From positions 1 through 5,630 of the forward strand of contig JAAXUU010000108.1 of NCBI GenBank assembly GCA_013335845.1: a stretch of DNA of 5,630 bases, read 5' to 3'. A program made the translations under genes and the position numbers. This document shows, in pieces, positions 1 through 5,628 of the stretch (the first letter of the stretch is position 1; each line of letters starts with the position of its first letter). The notes below the pieces were generated by a model. It saw nothing but the letters and a program-made list of their open reading frames with translations, was not told where the DNA came from and did no database searches. Source of the stretch: Actinomycetota bacterium (GTDB lineage Bacteria; Actinomycetota; Coriobacteriia; Coriobacteriales; RUG844).

Positions 1-21
1 CAAGTATTTTCACGCAATACA

Positions 22-49
22 TTTACATACCCCGGGGAACACCTATACT
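22..49 (+). promoter_or_regulatory. Sigma70-like promoter of the Fic-family gene
   Basis: A -35 box TTTACA (22-27, five of six matches to TTGACA) and a -10 box TATACT (44-49, five of six to TATAAT) are separated by 16 bp. Transcription would start near 56, giving a leader of about 40 nt before the ATG at 95. A second AT-rich hexamer, TATTAT at 67-72, lacks a good -35. The call rests on matching by eye. Confidence 0.5.
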
Positions 50-62
50 TCGCTTGGGGAAC
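34..62 (+). repeat. Direct repeat GGGGAAC flanking the -10 of the Fic gene
   Basis: GGGGAAC occurs at 34-40 and again at 56-62, a period of 22 bp (about two helical turns). The first copy lies in the promoter spacer as part of the palindrome CCCCGGGG, and the second lies at the expected transcription start. This spacing would suit an operator bound by a dimeric or tandem regulator on one face of the helix. The same heptamer also occurs inside coding sequence (near 1550), so the motif alone is not specific. Confidence 0.3.
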
Positions 63-94
63 CTTCTATTATCATACATAGAGAGGCGGCTGCT

Positions 95-1312
95 ATGTAT
101 ATACCAACCTCTATCAATACTCAACATTTCGCTGTGAGTCCAAGAACATCAGCAGAGATTTTTCGCGGCGAGATGGCGCTTATCCGAATGGAAGAGCGAA
201 TAAAATTTGAACAGATAGGGCCAGCTCTTCGCAAAATCGTTGCGCGTCTCGAAGCGATCTCCACCATCAGAATAGATGGCAAGGATCCGAATTTGAGAAT
301 GCTCATCGAGCTTGAAAGTATGGAGAAGACGGATAGCGAAACCGATCGCCTGTATTCGAGAAGCATGCTTACAAAGAGCACAGAAGAAGCACTTGCTATT
401 GAGGAGGCATCAAGGGAAGCGCTTTGGTATATGCAAACGCTTGAATGGCTTTCGGAATGTATCGAACCCGGGAGCAAAATCCATCCGGAAACCCTTCTCG
501 AAATACATTCGCGTTGTGTGTACGGCGAATCGGCGATGCATACAGGCGTGAAATTCAGAGAGAAAGCTTACCGTGTGCCCGAAGATCTCATCGGAATCTA
601 CCAGCCGCCGGCACCGGAAGATGTTATCCCCTTGATAGAAGATCTATGCTCCTTCATCAATAGAGATATCTACACCCCCAATACTCAAGCAGCACTGGCC
701 CACTTCCAGTTCGAGAGCATTAAACCCTTCAAACGCGGCTTGGACAGAACAGGGCGCGCGATGGCACATGCGATCATCTACCGACGCGGACTCGTCGAGA
801 ACATCATTCCCCCAATCGGGCTGATGCCGGCGATTCACACTCAATATCATGCCGAGCATTTGCTGCCTTATGGTTTTGGGTTCAAGGAAGAAGGACAGAC
901 CAAAGCGAAAGCCATCGATGAATGGGCGCGCTTCTGTGGGCACAGTATCGAGCTTGCAGCACGAGTTGTGAAAGCATATATCGATGCTATAGTCGATCTC
1001 GAGATAAGTTGGAACCAAAGACTCGGTAAGACAAACAAAGGCTCTGCGATACAAGAACTTCTGTTGGTGCTGCCCGGAAGACCCCTCCTCACGGTCTCCT
1101 CCGCGATGAAACTCATCGACCGGAGTTTCTCCGCAACCAACGATGCGCTCGATCGCTTGGAGCAATCAGGCATACTGAGAATAACCGGTGACGCTTCGAG
1201 TCGAAACAGGGTTTTCGAAGCAAAAGAAGTTTTCGATGCTGTCGACGAGATGGAGAGACATCTTCTCGTCCAAAGTCCTGTATCCAGAGACTCGTTTTTC
1301 CCGAAAGAATAG
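95..1312 (+). CDS. Fic-family protein with degenerate catalytic motif and C-terminal winged helix
   Basis: 405 aa. AGAGG at 82-86 lies 8 nt before the ATG, supporting this start. Residues ~20-75 look like the Fic_N region. TIRIDG (57-62) sits where class II Fic proteins carry the inhibitory (S/T)xxxE(G/N) helix, with Asp for Glu. The Fic core runs ~100-260: GVKFR (151-155) matches the usual G-x-FR, and residues 203-208 resemble the helix before the active site. The signature normally read as HPFxxGNGRxGR is here KPFKRGLDRTGR (210-221). The nucleophile-activating His is Lys210, the metal-binding acidic residue is Arg214, and Asn-Gly is Leu216-Asp217; both arginines remain. Residues ~315-390 resemble the winged-helix domain found at the end of many Fic proteins. 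Active Fic proteins usually transfer AMP to hydroxyl side chains. This one probably lacks that activity and may bind DNA or protein instead (inference). It is cytoplasmic, with no signal or membrane segment. Its frequent AGA codons differ from the neighbouring operon. Confidence 0.9.
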   Translation: MYIPTSINTQHFAVSPRTSAEIFRGEMALIRMEERIKFEQIGPALRKIVARLEAISTIRIDGKDPNLRMLIELESMEKTDSETDRLYSRSMLTKSTEEALAIEEASREALWYMQTLEWLSECIEPGSKIHPETLLEIHSRCVYGESAMHTGVKFREKAYRVPEDLIGIYQPPAPEDVIPLIEDLCSFINRDIYTPNTQAALAHFQFESIKPFKRGLDRTGRAMAHAIIYRRGLVENIIPPIGLMPAIHTQYHAEHLLPYGFGFKEEGQTKAKAIDEWARFCGHSIELAARVVKAYIDAIVDLEISWNQRLGKTNKGSAIQELLLVLPGRPLLTVSSAMKLIDRSFSATNDALDRLEQSGILRITGDASSRNRVFEAKEVFDAVDEMERHLLVQSPVSRDSFFPKE

Positions 1313-1317
1313 AGTAC

Positions 1318-1983
1318 TTAGAAAGCTGTCCGGTACACCAAAGACGCCAAAGCGGGATAAAACCGGGTCTTTGCCCCATCGATGACGTTTTGCGCAAAAC
1401 GTTCGAACCAGCCGCCGAGATGTTCCTCCCTGAATCGCTCTTGATCTTCCTGTAGTTGCAAGGCTATCTCCCTATCGTCCCTCTCCCAAGCCTCAGCTTC
1501 TTGTGCTGCGAGAAGCGAGAGGTATTCGAGTTCTATCGCTACATGATCGGGGAACTCCACGAACTCAATCGGCATGGTCAGACCATGGGCAAGATATTCC
1601 GCTTTGACTTCGCGCTCGGCGGGACCGCGTAGCATACCCCTGCCATCTTCTCCAAGGTCTGTGCTTTTGTAAAACGACTCGTACGGTGGCGCTAATAACG
1701 CGCTTGGACCGACAAACAATCTGTTGTAATCGACTTCGAGAGTCAATCGGGCCTTCTCGATGTCCTTCTGCGCAAGTTCATTCGAGAACTCTTCCAAGGA
1801 CTCAACTGCGGAATCGATGGTGGGATCGCTACAGGCGGAGAGGAGATTCCTCAAGTCTGATGCGAATGCTCCAGTCCGAAGCTCCTCTGCGTGTTCTACT
1901 GTCGGGCGAGAGAAACCCTTCGCCCAGAAACCTAGTATCGTACTTTCGGCTTTCGCTTGCATAGCAAGTTCTTGGCTATCCAT
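1318..1983 (-). CDS. TorD/DmsD-family molybdoenzyme maturation chaperone
   Basis: 221 aa, almost entirely alpha-helical in character, close to the usual ~200-220 aa of the family. The diagnostic stretch is FPDHVAIELEYLSLL (144-158), matching the conserved (F/Y)-x-P-D-H-(I/V)-x-x-E-L-x-(F/Y) segment of TorD/DmsD/NarJ-like proteins. It is preceded by DYNRLFVG (85-92) and followed by a REEHLGGWFERF segment (185-196) typical of the C-terminal helices. Such cytoplasmic chaperones bind the Tat leader or apo-form of a molybdoenzyme and hold it until bis-MGD is inserted. The client is presumably the catalytic subunit encoded two genes upstream in the operon. AGGAGG lies 4 nt before this ATG; an in-frame GTG ten codons upstream has no ribosome binding site. 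The gene ends 5 bp from the convergent Fic gene, so the terminators of each must lie in the other's coding sequence. An 18-bp palindrome lies within codons ~194-200. Confidence 0.88.
   Translation of the reverse strand: MDSQELAMQAKAESTILGFWAKGFSRPTVEHAEELRTGAFASDLRNLLSACSDPTIDSAVESLEEFSNELAQKDIEKARLTLEVDYNRLFVGPSALLAPPYESFYKSTDLGEDGRGMLRGPAEREVKAEYLAHGLTMPIEFVEFPDHVAIELEYLSLLAAQEAEAWERDDREIALQLQEDQERFREEHLGGWFERFAQNVIDGAKTRFYPALASLVYRTAF
1385..1402. repeat. 18-bp perfect palindrome inside the chaperone gene
   Basis: ACGTTTTGCGCAAAACGT equals its own reverse complement over all 18 bases. It lies in the 3' part of the chaperone coding sequence, reading through Arg-Phe-Ala-Gln-Asn-Val, and about 73 bp past the Fic stop codon. 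As RNA it could form a 7-bp stem with a GCGC loop, but no U-run follows on either strand. It is more like a protein-binding palindrome or chance than a terminator. Confidence 0.5.
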
Positions 1984-2021
1984 GGAACCTCCTCTTTCGG
2001 GGTACTGCTTCACTAGCGTAT

Positions 2022-2056
2022 ATCAGGGAGCGAAGCGATTCACTCCGCCCCCTGAT
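2022..2056 (-). other. Intercistronic hairpin between the Fe-S subunit and chaperone genes
   Basis: On the minus-strand transcript, arm ATCAGGGGGCG (2056-2046) pairs with CGCTCCCTGAT (2032-2022) over 11 bp with a single G-U wobble and a 13-nt loop. It begins 9 nt after the Fe-S subunit stop codon and ends about 38 nt before the chaperone ATG. No U-tract follows, so it is probably not an efficient intrinsic terminator. A 3'-end stabiliser or partial attenuator that makes more enzyme subunits than chaperone is the likely role (inference). Confidence 0.55.
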
Positions 2057-2065
2057 TCCTAGCAC

Positions 2066-2644
2066 TTAGTTCGCGACAGAATACCAGTAATGGACATTCG
2101 GGGCTGTTCCCGCTTCGGGATTCAACAGCTTGGTCTCGTTCCCGGCGACTATCTTGGAAACCGCAGATTCCGGGTCATCCAAGTCACCTACTGCAATCGC
2201 GCGGTTGGGGCAGCAGATCTGGCACATGGTGGTGCCGAGACCAGCATCGAGACGATGTGCGCAAAGCTGACACTTATCGACCTTCTCGGCTGTTTCATCG
2301 AGTTGCCGAGCGCCGTAAGGACAGGCATCGACGCATTTGCCGCACCCGATGCATTTCTCGATATCTACCACGACGATACCGTCGTCGCGCTTCGATGTTG
2401 CATCGACAGGACATACCTCGATACACGATGGCGTGTCGCAGTGTTGACAGGGAACGGGGGTCCAATCAAGCGCCAAGTCCGGATAGTCTCCTGTTGGGAC
2501 ATCGTACGTAGTCGTTCCCGCTGCATTCAATACGCGGATCCTTTGCAGACCGGCGGCGACGGCATTCTCCATCTTGCAGCTGATAGTGCACGTGCGGCAA
2601 CCTATGCAACGATGAAGGTTGATTGCAAAACCATACTTAGTCAT
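2066..2644 (-). CDS. DmsB-like 4Fe-4S electron-transfer subunit
   Basis: 192 aa, the usual size of the iron-sulfur partner of DMSO-reductase-family enzymes. Sixteen cysteines form four ferredoxin motifs: C13/C16/C19/C23; C66/C69/C74/C78 (with the x4 gap typical of the second DmsB motif); C98/C101/C104/C108; and C125/C128/C141/C145. As in the family, the first three Cys of one motif and the last of its partner should ligate each cluster, giving four [4Fe-4S] centres. C144, next to C145, is an extra Cys. There is no signal peptide, so the protein is expected to cross the membrane bound to the Tat-exported catalytic subunit. It would pass electrons from a quinol-side donor to the molybdenum site. 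GGAGGT lies 7 nt before the ATG and abuts the catalytic-subunit stop codon (12-bp gap), indicating coupled translation. The actual electron donor is not visible in the window. Confidence 0.93.
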   Translation of the reverse strand: MTKYGFAINLHRCIGCRTCTISCKMENAVAAGLQRIRVLNAAGTTTYDVPTGDYPDLALDWTPVPCQHCDTPSCIEVCPVDATSKRDDGIVVVDIEKCIGCGKCVDACPYGARQLDETAEKVDKCQLCAHRLDAGLGTTMCQICCPNRAIAVGDLDDPESAVSKIVAGNETKLLNPEAGTAPNVHYWYSVAN

Positions 2645-2650
2645 CAGTGG

Positions 2651-2656
2651 ACCTCC
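2651..2656 (-). promoter_or_regulatory. Shine-Dalgarno of the Fe-S subunit gene
   Basis: GGAGGT on the minus strand directly follows the TAA of the catalytic-subunit gene and lies 6-7 nt before the ATG at 2644. This supports the start and a single transcript for both subunits. Confidence 0.75.
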
Positions 2657-5194
2657 TTATGCTTTCTTCACTTGGACGAGGTTGTCATAGGGAGCGAAGT
2701 TGGTTTCGGAAATCGCATCCTGTGCAGGATTGAGCTCCATATGCAACAAGTTGCTGTAGTGGCCCTCGACGAAGTGCTTGGGCCACCAACCCTGCCGTTG
2801 ATTGACGCAGCCGGGTTTGATTTCCGATGTGATCAGAGCTTTCACCTTGTACGAACCTCGGTCGTTATAGACCTCGACCACGTCACCGCTTGCAATGCCA
2901 CGTGCATCTGCGTCTTCTGCCGATATCTCCAGCCAGGGCTCGGGGATAAGTTCGCGGATCCAGTCGAGGTTCACATGCTGGCTATGCGTCGTGAAAACCG
3001 TACGACAGTTCATAAACGTCAATGGATACTCAGTAGCTTTCGCATTGCGATTGCTCTCGAAGGGTTCATAGTGACACGCGAGCTGCTCTCCGAATTCGAC
3101 GAGGTTCTCAGCGTAGAGCTCGACCTTTCCACTTGGGGTGTTGAAGCGCAGGCTCTCGAACGCGACATACGGATCAGGATAGTTCGCGCGAACGACCTTC
3201 TTCTCCAACAGCTCGTCAAAATCGATGGTGTTGAATTCCGGAGCTGCATTCTCCTCGATGACATGCTTGCGATAGTAATCCTTGATATCGAGTTTCCACT
3301 CGGTTTCTTCGAGTATCCCGAACTTCTCGGCAAGCATCTGCCCGACCTGATAATCGGTCTTCGATTCGTACATCTGGGAAATCGCCTGTTCGCGAATCTG
3401 CACCCACATCGAAGACCATGCGGTGATGAGGTCGAAAGGCTCTTCGTAGTACGATGAGATCGGGAGTACCAGATCCGCCATCTCGGCGCCGGCGTTCATC
3501 ATCTGCTCGGACACGATGATGAAGTCGAGCTGCGGCAACACCTCGTTCTTGAGATAGGTCATCTCCGGGCTCTGGGTACCCCATCCATAAGCATTGATCC
3601 ACATAAGTTTGACGGGATAAGGACTTTGTGTGGCAACAGTATCCATCCACTGTGTACCAGGCAATGAAGAGCAGAAGTGCTCGGGATACGGCTGCACTGC
3701 CGTGAGGCCTACCCCGAAGAGGATCTTCATAAGGGTTCCACCGGCCCAGTTGATATTCGCATTCGGCTTACCGACATTCCCGCAGATGGCCGCAAGTTGA
3801 ATCGCTGCGCGCGTTGGGAGATGTCCGTTCCAATAACGGTTCGTGCCTTGGCTGATATGCAGGCGAGCCGGCGTCTCATTGATATAGATCTCTGCCAACT
3901 TGACGATATCCTCTGCAGGAACCTCGCAAATCTCAGCAGCCTTCTCGGGAGTATACTCGGCGAGTGATTCGACGAGCAGCTGGAATGAAGGCTTCGCCTC
4001 GAAGGCAACACCGTTCACAGTGATGCTGTAGCTACCGAGAATCGCGGCTGCCTTTGGAACTTCCGCGTCGGCAGGAACATCACCGGCAACAGCAACCGAA
4101 GGATAGGCCGGCTTGGCCTCATCCGGTAGGGCTTTGACCGTTGCAATCGCCTTGGTGCTCTCATCCCAAACGACATAATCTTCCCCGCTGCGTACGAACT
4201 TCCCGGTCGCGCTATCAACGAGGAAGGCGCCGACGGTATATGCGCGGATGAATTCCTCATCATATTTCTTGTTCTCGACGACGTGATTCATCAAACTGCA
4301 AATCAAAGCGGCGTCCGTGCCGGGACGGATCGGAATCCACCAGTCGGCCTTTGAAGCGGTGCGCGAGAAACGCGGGTCGACGACGATGACCTTTGCGCCG
4401 GCCTCTTGTGCGTCGAACAGGAAGTGCATCTCCTGCATATTGGTTTCGGCGTAGTTGCAACCGAACATGATAATACTCTTGGATCCCGTCATATCTTCCC
4501 ACGCACTTGCATCCTGCTGAACACCGGTTGTCGGGAGGAATCCCATGTTGCAGGCGTTGTCGCCCATGATGCCGAAAGCGGTGAAGGCGGTTCCTTCATA
4601 GGTCATTGCCATCATGGTTGCATAGATCTGAACGATAGCACTATAGCTACCGGTCATACCCAACCATGCATTGGATGTCGGACCATAGGTATCGATGTTG
4701 TACTGCATCTTCTCGTGGATCAATGTCAGAGCGTCATCCCAACTGATACGCTCCCATTCTCCTGAGCCACGCTCACCCACACGCTTCATAGGATATTTTA
4801 CGCGGTCGGGCGAGTAGACGCGCTGCATGGCATTCGAAATACCACGGGCGCAGATACGGTTATAGGCCTTATCGGGGAAGTCCGCAGGCTCCACTTTGAT
4901 GATAGTGTCATCTTTTACAAAAGCATTGATACCGCAACTTCCAACACAGTTCGGCGCACAAACGATACGGGTGACCGAGTCATAATCCGGCTGACCATCA
5001 TCCGCTGCTGCCACCACTTCAGCTTCCTTCTTCTGGCAGCCGGTAAGAACCTGAGCTGCAAGAGCTGTGGCGCACGCCGAACCGGCAAGCTTGAGAAACG
5101 TGCGACGTTTCATTGTAGAACTGACCTGTTCTTCTTGGGCTATAGCGGATGCATCTAGTTCTTCGCCCGTCAAAGAGTCTCTATTCTCCAACAT
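2657..5194 (-). CDS. Tat-exported molybdopterin (bis-MGD) oxidoreductase, catalytic subunit of the DMSO reductase superfamily
   Basis: 845 aa. The start is fixed by AAGGAGG 6 nt before this ATG. The twin-arginine motif KRRTFLK (29-35) is followed by a hydrophobic stretch and a lipobox LTGC ending at Cys53, suggesting a Tat-exported lipoprotein. The Fe-S domain has C79, C83, C87 and C115 (one N-terminal [4Fe-4S] cluster). The central molybdopterin oxidoreductase domain spans ~130-570, and the C-terminal dinucleotide-binding domain ~722-843. At ~209-217, where DMSO/TMAO reductases carry the Mo-ligand serine in GDYS, this protein has GDNAC, so Ala214 occupies the serine position and Cys215 follows. 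Residues ~325-400 form an Ala/Pro-rich insertion. With the Fe-S subunit and TorD-like chaperone downstream it forms a respiratory reductase (or dehydrogenase) on the outer face of the membrane. Related enzymes act on sulfoxides, N-oxides, oxyanions or, in Eggerthellales, catechols; the substrate here is unknown. No membrane anchor gene follows. Confidence 0.92.
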   Translation of the reverse strand: MLENRDSLTGEELDASAIAQEEQVSSTMKRRTFLKLAGSACATALAAQVLTGCQKKEAEVVAAADDGQPDYDSVTRIVCAPNCVGSCGINAFVKDDTIIKVEPADFPDKAYNRICARGISNAMQRVYSPDRVKYPMKRVGERGSGEWERISWDDALTLIHEKMQYNIDTYGPTSNAWLGMTGSYSAIVQIYATMMAMTYEGTAFTAFGIMGDNACNMGFLPTTGVQQDASAWEDMTGSKSIIMFGCNYAETNMQEMHFLFDAQEAGAKVIVVDPRFSRTASKADWWIPIRPGTDAALICSLMNHVVENKKYDEEFIRAYTVGAFLVDSATGKFVRSGEDYVVWDESTKAIATVKALPDEAKPAYPSVAVAGDVPADAEVPKAAAILGSYSITVNGVAFEAKPSFQLLVESLAEYTPEKAAEICEVPAEDIVKLAEIYINETPARLHISQGTNRYWNGHLPTRAAIQLAAICGNVGKPNANINWAGGTLMKILFGVGLTAVQPYPEHFCSSLPGTQWMDTVATQSPYPVKLMWINAYGWGTQSPEMTYLKNEVLPQLDFIIVSEQMMNAGAEMADLVLPISSYYEEPFDLITAWSSMWVQIREQAISQMYESKTDYQVGQMLAEKFGILEETEWKLDIKDYYRKHVIEENAAPEFNTIDFDELLEKKVVRANYPDPYVAFESLRFNTPSGKVELYAENLVEFGEQLACHYEPFESNRNAKATEYPLTFMNCRTVFTTHSQHVNLDWIRELIPEPWLEISAEDADARGIASGDVVEVYNDRGSYKVKALITSEIKPGCVNQRQGWWPKHFVEGHYSNLLHMELNPAQDAISETNFAPYDNLVQVKKA
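5033..5113 (-). other. Twin-arginine signal and lipobox of the catalytic subunit
   Basis: Codons 28-53 encode a Met-Lys-Arg-Arg start, a short hydrophobic core (~34-50) and L-T-G-C ending at Cys53. The Arg pair directs the folded, cofactor-loaded protein to Tat. The lipobox Cys predicts lipid attachment after cleavage by signal peptidase II. The Met at the start of this segment (5113) could itself be a start, but its ribosome binding site is much poorer than that of the ATG at 5194. Confidence 0.7.
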
Positions 5195-5247
5195 GAACTT
5201 CCTCCTTCTTCTTTTCTCGCACCTAAAAATGACCGCAGGAAACCAGG

Positions 5248-5257
5248 GGGTATACCC
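5248..5257. repeat. Palindrome GGGTATACCC upstream of the oxidoreductase gene
   Basis: This 10-bp perfect palindrome lies about 54 bp before the oxidoreductase ATG, in its probable leader or promoter-proximal region. A further CTACCCTTA just upstream on the operon's strand (5265-5273) resembles the ATACCCATA (5252-5260) that overlaps it, at a 13-bp period. It could be an operator; the evidence is symmetry only. Confidence 0.3.
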
Positions 5258-5524
5258 ATAGTCGCTACCCTTATTTCGGATAGCCGCATTATGTATTTGT
5301 TTTTGCATATCCCCGGTTTTCCTTACGTTCGCAGAGTAAGGCCGGTAATCACGGAAATCAATTTCATTAGCGAAAATCGGAAAAGTCGCAATTGGAGAGA
5401 ATGTTGTATACTTCACCCATCGCATGTTCCCCACCGGTTCAATTATGTGGATCGCCACCGTGAAATACCTGAATTCGAGCCTCATCCTATCCTTCCGTGC
5501 ATTTATCATGCAATATCCACCTTT

Positions 5525-5563
5525 CGTAGTTCATGGTATTGAAGGTGCGCACTATGAAATACG
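5525..5563. repeat. Imperfect inverted repeat upstream of the divergent gene's -10
   Basis: CGTAGTTCATGG (5525-5536) and CTATGAAATACG (5552-5563) are reverse complements at 10 of 12 positions, separated by 15 bp that include most of the 8-bp palindrome GTGCGCAC (5545-5552). The right arm covers the expected -35 area of the TATAAT at 5582, so a bound protein could repress or activate that promoter. Confidence 0.35.
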
Positions 5564-5581
5564 TTTGAAACATTGGCTTCT

Positions 5582-5628
5582 TATAATTCGAGTTCACGCA
5601 CTTTTGACGTGTGAAGGAGCATGTTGTG
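5582..5628 (+). promoter_or_regulatory. -10 box, Shine-Dalgarno and GTG start of a truncated plus-strand gene
   Basis: A perfect TATAAT (5582-5587) is followed by AAGGAG (5614-5619) and, 6 nt later, GTG at 5626-5628, two bases before the window ends. The leader would be about 33 nt. No good -35 stands at 16-18 bp; TTGAAA (5565-5570) is only 11 bp away, so an activator may be needed. The nearby ATG at 5621 runs into TGA after one codon and cannot be the start. The product is unknown; a transcription factor for the divergent operon is a common arrangement, but nothing in the window shows it. Confidence 0.4.

Larger units (their letters stand above)
5195..5625. other. 431-bp intergenic region between the oxidoreductase operon and a presumed divergent gene
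   Basis: No reading frame here has both a ribosome binding site and recognisable protein character. The region should hold the promoter of the minus-strand operon, but I find no hexamer pair on that strand good enough to call. It contains a perfect palindrome GGGTATACCC (5248-5257), an inverted repeat CCTTAC/GTAAGG with a 9-bp gap (5321-5341), TGCAT/ATGCA with a 5-bp gap (5498-5512), and an imperfect 12-bp inverted repeat (5525-5563). Its length and symmetry elements suggest regulation by a dedicated transcription factor, possibly the divergent gene's product (inference). Confidence 0.6.

Noticed and set aside
644..1165. A 173-codon minus-strand open frame inside the Fic gene
   Set aside because: It lies wholly antisense to a recognisable Fic protein and shows no domain of its own.
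1339..1373. Possible terminator stem CAAAGAC/GTCTTTG after the Fic gene
   Set aside because: The 7-bp stem encloses a 21-nt loop and is followed by CCCC rather than a T-run, so it does not meet the pattern of an intrinsic terminator.
1984..2013. Upstream GTG start for the chaperone
   Set aside because: No Shine-Dalgarno precedes it, whereas AGGAGG stands just before the ATG at 1983; the ten extra residues overlap that ribosome binding site.
2090..3457. A 455-codon open frame on the plus strand antisense to the Fe-S and catalytic subunit genes
   Set aside because: It spans two well-supported genes and their junction, has no recognisable domain and no clear ribosome binding site, and is explained by the low frequency of antisense stop codons in biased coding sequence.
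5307..5342. Possible molybdenum-cofactor riboswitch in the operon leader
   Set aside because: Only a small CCTTAC/GTAAGG inverted repeat is present; I could not find the conserved multi-stem core of the Moco element.
5344..5360. FNR-like half-site TTGAT on the operon strand
   Set aside because: The second half reads GTGAT rather than ATCAA, so there is no symmetric FNR/CRP-type site.
5195..5509. In-frame 105-residue upstream extension of the catalytic subunit
   Set aside because: It would bury the twin-arginine signal in the interior, lacks a ribosome binding site at its first ATG, and looks non-coding, while the ATG at 5194 has an excellent AAGGAGG.
5291..5542. An 83-codon plus-strand open frame in the intergenic region
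   Set aside because: No ribosome binding site precedes its ATG, its composition is unlike a protein, and it covers the expected promoter region.
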